Assembly (NCBI GenBank): GCA_000023405.1
Contig: CP001643.1
Span: 806,001-870,000, forward strand
Direction: 5' to 3'
Source: Brachybacterium faecium DSM 4810
GTDB lineage: Bacteria > Actinomycetota > Actinomycetes > Actinomycetales > Dermabacteraceae
DNA length: 64,000 nucleotides
Below, piece by piece: positions 1 through 8,160 of the stretch. Positions within the stretch are counted from its first letter, which is position 1, and each line of letters begins with the position of its first letter. The notes under the pieces are model-generated. The model saw only the letters and a program-made list of their open reading frames with translations, made no database searches and was not told the DNA's origin. The position numbers were made by a program, and so were the translations under genes.

Positions 1-1035
1 GGCGGCGACGCCGAAGATCGCGAAGATCGACCCGGGGGAGGCGGGCGCGATGAGCCCGGTGCCGAAGGCGACGTTCACCGCGACGCCCGCCATGCCGCCG
101 CCGATCGCGGCGAGGATGAGGATCGGCTTCATCAGCACGTACGGGAAGTAGATCTCGTGGATGCCGCCGAGGAACTGGATGATCGCGGCGCCGGGGGCGG
201 AGGCCCGCGCCGCGCCGCGGCCGAAGACGGTGTAGGCCAGCAGGATGCCGACGCCCGGGCCGGGGTTGGCCTCGAGCAGGAACAGCACCGACTTGCCGTT
301 CTGGCTGGCCTCGGACAGGCCCAGCGGGGTCAGCACGCCGTGGTTGACGGCGTTGTTGAGGAAGAAGACCTTCGCCGGTTCGATGAGCAGCGACACCAGC
401 GGCAGCAGATGCGCCTCCACCAGCGCGCCCACACCGTTGGACAGCAGGGTCATCAGGCCGTTCACCAGCGGGGCGAGGCCGAAGAAGCCGGCCACCAGCA
501 TGATGAAGCCGAAGATCCCGGCCGAGAACATGTTCACGAGCATCTCGAAGCCGGCGGGGATGTGCTCGGCCCACAGCCGGTCGAGCTTCTTCATCAGCCA
601 GGCCGCGAGCGGCGCCATGATCATCGCGCCGATGAACATGTGCACCTCGCCGAGCTCCGCGTAGTCCGCGGCGGCATTGCCCTGGGCGATCCACTGCTCG
701 AGCAGCCGCGCGTTCTCCTGCGCGATCAGCCAGTCCGAGCCGCCGATCACGCCCATGGTGGCGATCACGCCGACCACCGCACCGCGCGCCTCGTAGATCA
801 TGCGGCCGCCGGTGTTCGCGATGAGCAGCGGCAGCAGGTAGTGGATCATCGGGCCGACGACGCTCGCGAGCGGCTCGTTCGGCGTCCACCCGTCAGGGAT
901 GAAGAAGGCGGTGAGAATGCCCCAGGCGATCAGCGCGGGGATGTTCGGCATCACCATGTTCGACAGGGAGGTGCCGACCTTCTGCAGCGCGACGCGCGGG
1001 CTGAACCCACGCTCGGCATCGGTCGTGGTGGTCAT
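1..1035 (-). CDS. mtlA: PTS mannitol transporter, EIIC domain (partial, runs off window start)
   Basis: This is the membrane channel of the mannitol phosphotransferase system, which imports mannitol as mannitol 1-phosphate. About 345 N-terminal residues are visible and the rest lies outside the window, so any EIIB/EIIA part cannot be seen. The translation begins MTTTTDAERGF and contains the family's hallmarks: MPNIPALIAWG near the start, EPAKVFFLNNAVNHG, EANPGPG, and the substrate-site motif GGIHEIYFPY. Hydrophobic segments are spread along the whole length. The ATG at 1035 follows GAGGAC at a normal spacing. A promoter-like sequence lies 55-85 bases upstream. Identification as the mannitol branch rests on the NNAVNHG and GIHEIYFP motifs, which are typical of mannitol EIIC rather than fructose EIIC. 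Confidence 0.9.
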   Translation of the reverse strand, partial: MTTTTDAERGFSPRVALQKVGTSLSNMVMPNIPALIAWGILTAFFIPDGWTPNEPLASVVGPMIHYLLPLLIANTGGRMIYEARGAVVGVIATMGVIGGSDWLIAQENARLLEQWIAQGNAAADYAELGEVHMFIGAMIMAPLAAWLMKKLDRLWAEHIPAGFEMLVNMFSAGIFGFIMLVAGFFGLAPLVNGLMTLLSNGVGALVEAHLLPLVSLLIEPAKVFFLNNAVNHGVLTPLGLSEASQNGKSVLFLLEANPGPGVGILLAYTVFGRGAARASAPGAAIIQFLGGIHEIYFPYVLMKPILILAAIGGGMAGVAVNVAFGTGLIAPASPGSIFAIFGVAA

Positions 1036-1090
1036 GACGTGTCCTCATTGACTGCCGGGGAGCGCTGCGGGACGCAGCTCCTATGAGCGC

Positions 1091-1121
1091 AGTGTAATGC
1101 CGAGGTCACGGCCGGGGACAA
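1091..1121 (-). promoter_or_regulatory. candidate promoter of mtlA
   Basis: On the minus strand TTGTCC (1121-1116) and TACACT (1096-1091) are separated by 19 bases, a little long for a housekeeping promoter. It lies in the gap upstream of mtlA and would give a leader of about 50 bases. Pattern only. Confidence 0.35.
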
Positions 1122-1127
1122 GGGCCC

Positions 1128-1835
1128 TCAGCGGCGCGCGGCCCGCCAGCGCCGGTAGGCCACGAGGGTCAGCACGATCACCGCGGCCCAGGAGAGGCCC
1201 ACCGCGATCCCGTTCCACAGCGTCGGGGCGGCCAGGAACGTGCCCACGGCGACCAGCGAGAGCTGGCCGGGGAGCGCCGAGAGCACGGTGGCCAGGAGGA
1301 AGTCGCGGCTGGTGATGCCGAGCGCCCCGCTGCCGTAGTTCACCGGCCAGTACGGGATCCCGGGGATCAGCCGCAGCGTGCACACCGCGTAGAAGCCGCC
1401 GTCGCCGAGGCGGTCCTCGACCACCTCCGCATGCGAGCCGAGCAGCCGCATCACGGTCTCGCGGCCCAGCACCCGGGCGATCCCGTACCCGCCGTAGCAG
1501 CCGATCACGACGCCCAGCAGCGAGAGCGCCGTCCCCACCGGCAGGCCGAAGATCATCCCTCCGGCCACCGCCATGATCGTCACCGGGATCGGCGTCACCG
1601 CCACCACCGCGTACAGGGCGATGAACAGCAGCGGGCCCCAGGCGCCCAGCTCCGCGATCTCGGCCTGGAGCGTCCCGACGGAGGGCAGCTTCACGTGCAG
1701 CACCAGCCAGACCATGACCAGCACGGTGAGCACGAGCGCGAGATTGCGCAGGACGGACCCCCACGGCATCCCGGCGCGCTCACGGTCGGGAGCGCCGGGG
1801 GCGGTGCTCGGAGGGTGCTTCGCGGTCTCGGGCAT
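1128..1835 (-). CDS. TVP38/TMEM64 family membrane protein (VTT domain)
   Basis: A 235-residue integral membrane protein. A basic, proline-rich cytoplasmic N-terminus (about 25 residues) is followed by a first transmembrane segment (about 30-48). The VTT/SNARE-associated core follows, with the family-typical stretches TPIPVTIMAVAGG and RLIPGIPYWPVNYGSG, the re-entrant loops of this fold. The C-terminus is a last membrane helix with a short arginine tail. Relatives are linked to lipid scrambling or small-solute transport, but no substrate can be assigned here. The ATG at 1835 is the only good start. It lies upstream of mtlA on the same strand with a 92-base gap that contains its own promoter-like sequence, so cotranscription is not required. 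Confidence 0.85.
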   Translation of the reverse strand: MPETAKHPPSTAPGAPDRERAGMPWGSVLRNLALVLTVLVMVWLVLHVKLPSVGTLQAEIAELGAWGPLLFIALYAVVAVTPIPVTIMAVAGGMIFGLPVGTALSLLGVVIGCYGGYGIARVLGRETVMRLLGSHAEVVEDRLGDGGFYAVCTLRLIPGIPYWPVNYGSGALGITSRDFLLATVLSALPGQLSLVAVGTFLAAPTLWNGIAVGLSWAAVIVLTLVAYRRWRAARR

Positions 1836-1897
1836 CCCGTGATCCTAAGCCGCCCGGGTCCGTCCCCGCACGGCGGCGTCATGCACGGCGCGTGTGC

Positions 1898-2253
1898 TCA
1901 CCACACGGCGCGGAGCACACGGATCGCGTCCTCCAGATCCAGGCCGTCCTCCCGCGAGCTCGCGGCGAGCCGGCGGGCGGCTCGGGCGATCGCGGGGGAG
2001 ACGGGGGAGGCCTGATCGCTCACCCGGGAGCCGGCGCCGGCGCGGGAGACGATCAGCCCACCGGCCTCCAGGGCGCGATAGGCCTTCGCGACGGTGCCCG
2101 GGGCGACCAGCAGATCCGCGGCGAGCCGCCGGCCGCCAGTGCGGTCGCGCGAGCGGCGGGCCGCTCGAGGCGGGGGAGCCGCCCGCGCAGGGCGAGCCGC
2201 GTCAGCGCCGCGCCGAGCACGCCGGCGACGGCGGGGAGGAGCAGGGGCGGCAT
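1898..2253 (-). pseudogene. decayed GntR-family (YtrA-type) regulator behind a membrane-protein start
   Basis: Two reading frames are spliced together. From 2253 an ATG opens a frame coding for a short hydrophobic segment (MPPLLLPAVAGVLGAALTRLAL), like the first helix of a small DUF1648-type membrane protein, but similarity stops after about 35 residues. From about 2130 down to the stop at 1898, a different frame encodes the C-terminal half of a YtrA-type GntR repressor: RRLAADLLVAPGTVAKAYRALE, then LIVSRAGAGSRV and a helical tail ending VLRAVW. The first part of the winged helix is missing and no start codon serves this frame. The simplest reading is an internal deletion joining the start of a membrane gene to the end of a gntR gene. 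A sequencing frameshift is a less likely alternative because the N-terminal GntR half is absent, not just out of frame. Confidence 0.65.
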
Positions 2254-2271
2254 CGGGAACGACCTCGATCC

Positions 2272-2289
2272 GTATCAGTCAGGTGATAC
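2272..2289. promoter_or_regulatory. GntR-type palindromic operator (GTATCA-N6-TGATAC)
   Basis: A perfect 6-base inverted repeat with a 6-base spacer lies 19-36 bases upstream of the ATG at 2253. GTAT...ATAC half sites are typical of GntR-family operators, and YtrA-type repressors usually bind their own promoter. It is the probable operator of the decayed regulator next to it. Confidence 0.55.
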
Positions 2290-2346
2290 AAACCGTGTCA
2301 GGCCGTTGGTACGGAGGGACTGCCCGCCCGAGAGCGGGGCCGTGTG

Positions 2347-2658
2347 TCAGAGCTGTCCCTGCGCCTCTGTGCCCGCGGCGATCGGGGTCATCCGGGTGAC
2401 GGTTGCGGGCTTCTCGATGAGATCGGCGATGTCCTCGCGGAGGATCGCCACCTCGTCGCCCTCGCCGTGCGCGTCCAGCGCCTCGACCGAGGACCACTTC
2501 TCGATCATCGTGATGGTGCCGTCCTCGGCGTCATGGATCGCGTAGAGCTCGCAGCCCCGCTCCCCGTGCACGGCGGCGATGCCGCGATGCATGGCCTCGG
2601 CCAGCTCCTGCTTCTTCCCGGGCTTGGGGTGGAACACGGCGGTGACGACGACGGTCAT
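2347..2658 (-). CDS. putative quinol monooxygenase / ABM-domain protein
   Basis: A 103-residue protein of the antibiotic biosynthesis monooxygenase (dimeric alpha-beta barrel) superfamily, YgiN-like. Typical features are the opening strand VVVTAVFHPKPGKKQEL, the central GCELYAIHDAEDG and the MIEKWSSVEALDAH segment, where the E-x-W motif closes the active site in relatives. Members oxidise quinols or act in small oxidative steps without cofactor; the substrate here is unknown. The ATG at 2658 is preceded by GAGGAG at ideal spacing, so the longer open frame upstream is not used. It follows ku on the same strand after a gap of about 100 bases and may be its downstream partner only by position. 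Confidence 0.85.
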   Translation of the reverse strand: MTVVVTAVFHPKPGKKQELAEAMHRGIAAVHGERGCELYAIHDAEDGTITMIEKWSSVEALDAHGEGDEVAILREDIADLIEKPATVTRMTPIAAGTEAQGQL

Positions 2659-2761
2659 GAGAACTCCTCGAGGCAGGTGAGACGGATCGTGCCCATCCTG
2701 CCCTCCCGCGAGGGGGCCGGCCACCGCGTCCCACGGCGGGGTTCGCGCGCCCCACCGGCGA

Positions 2762-3724
2762 CTATGCGGACTTCTTCGAGCCGCTGCTCTTCTTCGCACC
2801 GGAGGACTTCTTCCCGCCGGACTTCTTCGCCCCATCCTTCTTCTCTGCGCCGCCCTTCTTCGCCGCGCCGCCCTTCTTCGCAGCGCCGCCCTTCGCGGTG
2901 CTGCCACCGGACGTCTTCGCCGTCTCCTCCGCGCCGGTGCCGCGGCGCTTGCGCACGCTGCGTTCGAGGGCGTCCATGAGGCTGAGCACCCTGCCGCCCT
3001 CCTCGGCGTCCTCGTCGGCCTCCTCCCCGAAGGTCGCGTCGGTGTCCACCGTGTCGCCCTCCTCGAGCTTCGCCTCCAGGAGCCGGCGCAGCTCGGCCTG
3101 GTACTCGTCGGTGAACTTCTCGGGGCGGAAGTCGTCGCTGAACTGCTCCACCAGCGCCGCCGACATCTTCATCTCGTTCGCGGAGATCTTCGACCTCGAG
3201 GGCGCGAAGTCGACCTCCTTGAGGTCGGTGGGCCAGCGCAGGGTCTGCAGCGCGAGCAGGTCCCCATGGACCCGCAGCACGCCCAGGCGGGTCTTCGTGC
3301 GCAGGGTGAAGGTGACGATCGCGGTGCGCTCGGACTCCTCGAGGGTGCGGCGCAGCAGCACATAGGCCTTCGAGGAGCGGCCGACGGGTTCGAGGAAGTA
3401 CGAGGTGCCCAGCAGGATCGGGTCCACCTGATCCGAGGGGACGAACTGGACCACGTCGATCTCGTCGTTGTCCTCGGCCGGGAGGGCATCGAGCTCCTCG
3501 TCCGTGAGCACGACGGTCTTGTCGCCCTCCGCGTACGCCTTCTCGATGTGCTCGTAGTCGATCTCGCGCCCGCACACCTCGCAGTGCCGCTCGTAGCGGA
3601 TCCGCCCGTGGTCCTCGTCGTGGACCTGATGGAAGGAGATGTCGTGCGAACGCGTCGCGCCGTACAGCTTCACCGGCACGTTCACGAGTCCGAAGGTGAT
3701 CTCACCGCTCCATATCGCGCGCAT
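2762..3724 (-). CDS. ku: Ku, non-homologous end-joining DNA-binding protein
   Basis: A 320-residue bacterial Ku. Homodimers encircle DNA ends and recruit LigD. The Ku core (about 1-255) opens with MRAIWSGEITFGLVNVPVKL, the almost invariant start of the family, and contains the HCEVCGREI and SYFLEP stretches. From about residue 270 the tail is a lysine-rich low-complexity extension (repeated AAKKGG, KKSSG and GSKK units). In mycobacterial Ku a similar basic tail aids DNA binding. The tail DNA (2764-2900) is internally repetitive for this reason. The gene is divergent from ligD, with 110 bases between the start codons, so the two probably share a control region. Confidence 0.96.
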   Translation of the reverse strand: MRAIWSGEITFGLVNVPVKLYGATRSHDISFHQVHDEDHGRIRYERHCEVCGREIDYEHIEKAYAEGDKTVVLTDEELDALPAEDNDEIDVVQFVPSDQVDPILLGTSYFLEPVGRSSKAYVLLRRTLEESERTAIVTFTLRTKTRLGVLRVHGDLLALQTLRWPTDLKEVDFAPSRSKISANEMKMSAALVEQFSDDFRPEKFTDEYQAELRRLLEAKLEEGDTVDTDATFGEEADEDAEEGGRVLSLMDALERSVRKRRGTGAEETAKTSGGSTAKGGAAKKGGAAKKGGAEKKDGAKKSGGKKSSGAKKSSGSKKSA

Positions 3725-3834
3725 GCCTCATCACACCACGTGGCGCGGGCGAGCACCAGGAACGAGCGGTCGGCCGACGGCGCGGCCCCTCCCCACCGGG
3801 TGACGGAACGCGTGATCGGGGGCACAGTGGGGCC

Positions 3835-6378
3835 ATGGCCACGCGAGAGCAGCAGGTGGAGATCGACGGGCGCAGGCTGAAGCTGTCGAATCTCGACAAG
3901 GTCCTCTACCCGCAGACCGGCACCATCAAGGGCGAGGTGATCGACTACTACCACCGCATCGCCCCGGTGTTGGTGCCGCAGGCGACCCGCCGCCCCGCCA
4001 CCCGCAAGCGCTGGGTCGACGGCGTGGGAACCGCCCAGTCCCCGGGGAAGGTGTTCTTCCGCAAGGACCTCGAGAGCCACGCCCCGCAGTGGGTCCCCCG
4101 CGCCGACATCCAGCACAGCGACGGCACCTCGACCTACCCGCTGGTGGACGAGCCGGCGGTCCTGGTCTGGCTCGCCCAGCTCGCCGCGCTCGAGGTCCAC
4201 ACGCCCCAGTGGCGCTTCGACGACGCGCTCGCCCCGGCCCCTCCCGACCGGTTGGTCCTCGACCTGGACCCCGGCGAGGGGGCGGGGCTGCCGGAGTGCG
4301 CCCGGGTGGCCGCATGGTGCCGCGAGATCCTCACGGACATGGGGCTCGAGAGCTACCCGGTCACCTCCGGCTCCAAGGGCATCCACCTCTATGCGCCCCT
4401 GGACGGCAGCGCCGACTCCGAGGAGGTGGACGCGGTCGCCCACGAGCTCGCCCGTGCGCTGGAGACCGACCACCCCGAGGAGGTCATCAGCACCCAGACC
4501 CGTGCGAAGCGCGCCGGCAAGGTGCTCGTGGACTGGTCGCAGAACAACGGCAGCAAGACCACCGTGTGCCCGTACTCGCTGCGCGGGCGCCTGCGCCCCA
4601 CCGTCGCCGCCCCGCGCACCTGGGAGGAGGTCGAGGATCCCGCGCTCGCGCAGCTCGAGCTCGACGAGGTGCTCGCCCGGGTCGAGGACGGCGTCGACCC
4701 CCTCGCGCCCCTCGGCCTCGCGGCTGAGGGCGACGCCGAGGAGACCGGCCCGTCGTCGGCCGGACGGGCACGCGACCGCCTCGAGGCGTACCGCGCGAAG
4801 CGGGACCCGGAGCGCACGCCCGAGCCCGTGCCGGAGGCGGGCATCGGCAGCGACGCCGCGCAGGAGGCCCTCGAGGACGAGGAGCCGATGTTCGTCATCC
4901 AGGAGCACCACGCCTCGAGCCTGCACTGGGACTTCCGCCTCCAGCATGCGGGGGTGCTCGTCTCCTGGGCGGTGCCGAAGGGGCCGCCGCTCGAGGTCGA
5001 CGTGAAGCGCCTGGCGGTGCAGACCGAGGACCACCCCCTCGAGTACGGCACCTTCGAGGGCACCATCCCCGAGGACGAGTACGGCGGCGGGGACGTCACC
5101 CTCTGGGACGCCGGCTCGATCGAGATCGAGAAGTGGCGCGAGGACCGCGAGGTGATCGTGGTGTGCCACGGCCGGCCCGACGGTGGGCTCGGCGGGGTGC
5201 CGCGCCGCTTCGTCTTCCTCCACACCGGCGGGATGCGCGGAGGGCGCCGCACCGCCGCGGCGAAGGAGAAGGCGGAGGCGAACTGGCTGCTGCACCTCAT
5301 GAAGGACCAGCCCGAGCCCGACGCGTCGCGCTCCGACGACGCCGCCCCCGCCCCCGAGGACGACGCCGCCGCCCCCGAGGACGCCCCCGTCGCCGAGCTG
5401 GGCGAGCCGCTCGCCCCGATGCTCGCGACCCTCGGGCGGCGCGAGGACATCCGCGACGAGGACGACTGGGCCTACGAGATGAAATGGGACGGCGTGCGCG
5501 TGATCGCGACGGTCCGCGGCACGACGGTGCGCCTGACCAGCCGCGGCGGCAAGGACATGACCGCCGCGTTCCCCGAGCTGGCCGAGCTCCTCGACGCGGT
5601 GGAGCCTGCGCTGCGGGAGGCGGGGGAGACGGTGCTCGACGGGGAGATCGTGGCCCTGGACCGCCACGACCGGCCCTCCTTCTCCCGCCTCCAGCAGCGC
5701 CTGGGACTGACCCGGCAGCGGGACGTGGACCGCGCCCGGCAGCAGGTCGAGGCGCACGTGATGCTCTTCGACCTGCTCGTGCGGGGCGGGGACTCGCTGC
5801 TGCGAACGCCCTACCGCGAGCGGCGCGAGCAGCTGTTCGCCGCAGTGCACGCCACCGAGCACGTCCAGCTCCCGCACGCCGATCACGGCGAGGTCGAGGA
5901 GGCGATCGCCCTGTCGAAGCGGCTCCAGCTCGAGGGCGTGATGGCGAAGAAGGAGAGCGGCGTCTACCAGCCGGGCAAGCGCACCCGCACCTGGATCAAG
6001 CTCAAGAACGCCCGGCACCAGGAGGTGGTGGTGATCGGCTGGCGGCACGGCAAGGGGGAGAGGTCCGGATCGCTGGGGTCCCTGCTGCTCGCCGTCCCGG
6101 ACTCCGAGGGCGAGCTGCGCTACGCAGGCCGCGTCGGCACCGGGTTCACCGACCGCGACCTCGAGGAGATCGCCGCCCGGCTCCGCTCCCGGTCCCGGAA
6201 GACCCCGCCCGTCGATGACGTCCCCGCGGCGGACCGGCGCGATGCCGAATGGGTGCGCGCGGACCTGGTGGGGGAGGTGCAGCACACCGAGCGCACGGCC
6301 GACGGGCGGCTGCGTCACCCGGTGTGGCGCGGATGGCGGCCCGAGAAGAACGTCGCTGACCTGCAGTGGGAGTCCTGA
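3835..6378 (+). CDS. ligD: LigD, multifunctional ATP-dependent DNA ligase (Pol-PE-Lig)
   Basis: An 847-residue NHEJ ligase with the domain order polymerase, phosphoesterase, ligase, as in Mycobacterium. The PolDom (about 1-300) has the catalytic pair in LDLDPG (D143, D145), then SGSKGIHLY and VDWSQN. The 3'-phosphoesterase domain (about 350-490) has EHHASSLHWDFR (H358, H364, D366). The ligase domain (about 525-847) has EMKWDGVR with nucleophile K550, followed by LDGEIV and EGVMAKK, and ends in an OB fold. It resects and fills ends held by Ku and seals them. There is no clear Shine-Dalgarno site before the ATG at 3835, which may be leaderless. The linker around 320-345 and the Ala/Glu/Asp-rich linker at about 500-525 are low complexity. 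Confidence 0.97.
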   Translation: MATREQQVEIDGRRLKLSNLDKVLYPQTGTIKGEVIDYYHRIAPVLVPQATRRPATRKRWVDGVGTAQSPGKVFFRKDLESHAPQWVPRADIQHSDGTSTYPLVDEPAVLVWLAQLAALEVHTPQWRFDDALAPAPPDRLVLDLDPGEGAGLPECARVAAWCREILTDMGLESYPVTSGSKGIHLYAPLDGSADSEEVDAVAHELARALETDHPEEVISTQTRAKRAGKVLVDWSQNNGSKTTVCPYSLRGRLRPTVAAPRTWEEVEDPALAQLELDEVLARVEDGVDPLAPLGLAAEGDAEETGPSSAGRARDRLEAYRAKRDPERTPEPVPEAGIGSDAAQEALEDEEPMFVIQEHHASSLHWDFRLQHAGVLVSWAVPKGPPLEVDVKRLAVQTEDHPLEYGTFEGTIPEDEYGGGDVTLWDAGSIEIEKWREDREVIVVCHGRPDGGLGGVPRRFVFLHTGGMRGGRRTAAAKEKAEANWLLHLMKDQPEPDASRSDDAAPAPEDDAAAPEDAPVAELGEPLAPMLATLGRREDIRDEDDWAYEMKWDGVRVIATVRGTTVRLTSRGGKDMTAAFPELAELLDAVEPALREAGETVLDGEIVALDRHDRPSFSRLQQRLGLTRQRDVDRARQQVEAHVMLFDLLVRGGDSLLRTPYRERREQLFAAVHATEHVQLPHADHGEVEEAIALSKRLQLEGVMAKKESGVYQPGKRTRTWIKLKNARHQEVVVIGWRHGKGERSGSLGSLLLAVPDSEGELRYAGRVGTGFTDRDLEEIAARLRSRSRKTPPVDDVPAADRRDAEWVRADLVGEVQHTERTADGRLRHPVWRGWRPEKNVADLQWES

Positions 6379-6823
6379 GCGGCATCGCCGTCGAGCACCT
6401 GCGAGTCCGCTGGGTCACATCCTGGACCGCGCACCCCCGTCCATGCCGTAGTCTTCAGGGGCACGGCGCAGGATGCCTCCCTCGGGGGCGACCGACGACG
6501 GTCGCGCAGCACTTCCGACGAAAATGGGATTCCATCACCTCCTCCGCTCTGCCCCAGCACTTCCCTCCGCAGGACCCCTCCGCGCTCGCGGTCATCGCTG
6601 AGCGATCCACCCCCTCCCGGCTCCGAGCCGCTGACGACCTCTGCGTCGCCGCGCTCGCCGGAGGGACCCCCACGGCCTCCGGGCCCCAGATCGGCCGCAT
6701 CGGCGACGTCCTGTCGTCCGCCGCGGCTCAGGCGGCCCCCGGGCCGCACCCATCCGTGGCGGCGCCGTCGCCGCGGATCTACGGGTCACGACCGTGACTC
6801 ACGACAACGAAGGAAATATCGCC
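6379..6823. other. 445-base gap between ligD and csp: probable long csp leader
   Basis: No conserved protein is visible. A TAGTCT -10-like box (6449-6454) could start a leader of about 370 bases for the cold-shock gene. A 25-codon frame at 6524-6601 (begins MGFHHLLRSAP) lacks a ribosome site. Cold-shock genes often have long structured leaders, but nothing here proves it. Confidence 0.4.
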
Positions 6824-7027
6824 ATGGCTACTGGCATCGTCACCTGGTTCAACTCCGACAAGGGCTACGGCTTCATCGCCCCCGAGGACGGCTCCGCTGA
6901 TGTGTTCGCTCACTTCAGCGCCATCGTCGGCAGCGGCCGTCGCGACCTCGAGGAGAACCAGCGCGTGGAGTTCGACGTCGAGCAGGGCCCCAAGGGTCTG
7001 CAGGCCACGAACATCCGCGGCATCTGA
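6824..7027 (+). CDS. cold-shock protein (CspA family)
   Basis: A 67-residue single cold-shock domain. RNP1 is KGYGFIAPE and RNP2 is DVFAHFSAI, within the family's usual 66-70 residues. It binds single-stranded RNA and DNA and melts structure in mRNA, acting as an RNA chaperone in the cytoplasm. The start at 6824 ([10 protein letters not shown]) is set by AAGGAAAT about 8 bases upstream; an in-frame ATG at 6794 would add ten unconserved residues. It is monocistronic, with an exceptionally long upstream gap and strong hairpins immediately after the stop. Confidence 0.95.
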   Translation: MATGIVTWFNSDKGYGFIAPEDGSADVFAHFSAIVGSGRRDLEENQRVEFDVEQGPKGLQATNIRGI

Positions 7028-7036
7028 GCGTTCCGG

Positions 7037-7107
7037 TCGCTCCTCGGAGCGGCCGCGTGATCTCGACGCCCGTCGTCCCCGGCATCTGCCGGAGGCGGCG
7101 GGCGTCG
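7037..7107 (+). terminator. hairpins after the cold-shock gene
   Basis: A first stem (GGTCGCTCC/GGAGCGGCC, 7037-7056, with one G-T pair) is followed by a 9-base perfect stem CGACGCCCG/CGGGCGTCG (7064-7072 with 7099-7107) that encloses a second small hairpin, CCGGCA/TGCCGG. No T tract follows, as is common in high-GC actinobacteria. Confidence 0.5.
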
Positions 7108-7380
7108 TCGTGTCCCCGCCCCCGCGCCGCGTGACCCGCGCCGGCCGCGCCCGCGCCGCCCCGCGCCCGCGCCGGCCGCTCCCTGCGCCGCGTGCGCCGC
7201 CTCCCCGCCACCCCCTCCCCGTCCCCTCGTGGTGGCAGATGTGCGGTGTGGACCGGTGTAGGCGGCGCGTACCGGTGCAGAACGCACAACTGCACGGGCA
7301 CTGTGCCGGGTGCCGGCGGCGGGAGGGCCGCTGGCGGATGCTCCCAGCGCGGGTGCGGGGGAGGCTGTCACGATGAGGGC
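7108..7380. other. gap before the M50 gene: GC-rich filler plus a degenerate palindrome
   Basis: Together with the terminator hairpins this makes a 353-base gap after csp. A C-rich purine-poor stretch (about 7110-7230) holds nothing recognisable. It is followed by an imperfect inverted repeat listed separately. No small gene is supported. Confidence 0.4.
7236..7292. repeat. dispersed palindrome, degenerate copy
   Basis: An imperfect hairpin: the arm from 7236 (CAGATGTGCGGTGTGGACCGG) pairs with 7271-7292, whose reverse complement reads CAGTTGTGCGTTCTGCACCGG. The arms share the TGTGCG...ACCGG core with the better copies near 26.4 and 47.4 kb. It lies between two genes on the same strand. Confidence 0.5.
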
Positions 7381-8100
7381 ATGGACCTGCGCACCCTGCT
7401 CCGCGAGATCGGGGCGCGGATCGTGCCCGATCCCGCGCCCGCGATGGGCTGGTGGCTCCTGCTCGCGCTGGTCGCGGCGCTCGGCGCGGTGCTGCTGCCG
7501 CCGCTGTGGCGGCTCGCGCGCCTGGCGGTGACGATCGTGCACGAGCTCGGCCATGCCGCCGTCGGGATCCTCATGGGCCGGCGCTTCACCGGCTTCGTGG
7601 TCAGCGCCGACATGTCCGGACACGCCATCACCGTCGGCCCCCGGCGCGGGGTCGGCCGCATCGCCTCCACCTGGGCGGGGTATCCCGCACCGGCCGTCGT
7701 GGGTGCGGTGCTCCTCCAGGTCTCCCTGCAGGGCTGGGCGCGCACCGCCCTGTTCGCGGCGCTCGTGGTGCTGGTGGTCTCGCTCGTGTTCACCCGCTCC
7801 CTGCACACCGTCGTGGCCGTGCTGGGCACCGCCGCCGGGATCGGGGCGCTGTGGTGGTGGGGCTCGCCCGCCCTCATCGCGCTGCTCACCCTCGCGGCCG
7901 GGGTGTTCCTGCTGCTGGGCGCGTGGCGGCATCTCGGGGCGGTGGCCCGCGGCGGCGGACGCGCCGACGATCCCGCGCAGCTCGCCCAGCTCACGCGGCT
8001 GCCCGCGGTGCTGTGGCTGTTCAGCTTCGCGGCGGTGCTCGGGCTGTGCAGCTGGTGGGCCTGGGCGCTGCTCGGCCCGCACCTGCTCGCCCTGGCGTGA
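7381..8100 (+). CDS. M50B-like membrane metalloprotease family protein
   Basis: A 239-residue polytopic membrane protein. A zinc-protease motif HELGH (residues 54-58) lies in a hydrophobic helix, as in the site-2 protease-like M50B family. Further helices cover about 28-45, 100-140 and 150-175, and the last one ends the protein. A second M50-type motif (NxxPxxPLDG) is not evident, so the catalytic Asp is unassigned and activity is uncertain. The family is common in actinobacteria with no defined substrate. The ATG at 7381 has only a weak GAGGG very close upstream. The lipase-maturation-factor homologue follows 60 bases later on the same strand, so they may be cotranscribed. Confidence 0.8.
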   Translation: MDLRTLLREIGARIVPDPAPAMGWWLLLALVAALGAVLLPPLWRLARLAVTIVHELGHAAVGILMGRRFTGFVVSADMSGHAITVGPRRGVGRIASTWAGYPAPAVVGAVLLQVSLQGWARTALFAALVVLVVSLVFTRSLHTVVAVLGTAAGIGALWWWGSPALIALLTLAAGVFLLLGAWRHLGAVARGGGRADDPAQLAQLTRLPAVLWLFSFAAVLGLCSWWAWALLGPHLLALA

Positions 8101-8160
8101 CAGGCGCGCCCTCCCGGCGGATGATCGGAGGGCACGACCGAGCCGTCGGAGGTGACCGTC

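Noticed and set aside
2764..2900. Short direct repeats that could suggest a CRISPR or microsatellite.
   Set aside because: They encode the lysine-rich tail of Ku in frame and have no constant spacer pattern.
3682..6318. An 878-codon open frame antisense to ligD.
   Set aside because: It lies opposite a full-length LigD with all catalytic motifs; its product is rich in His, Arg, Gly, Pro and Leu without motifs. It is an effect of very high GC.
6524..6601. A 25-codon frame in the csp leader.
   Set aside because: No ribosome site and no recognisable peptide; kept only as a note in the gap description.
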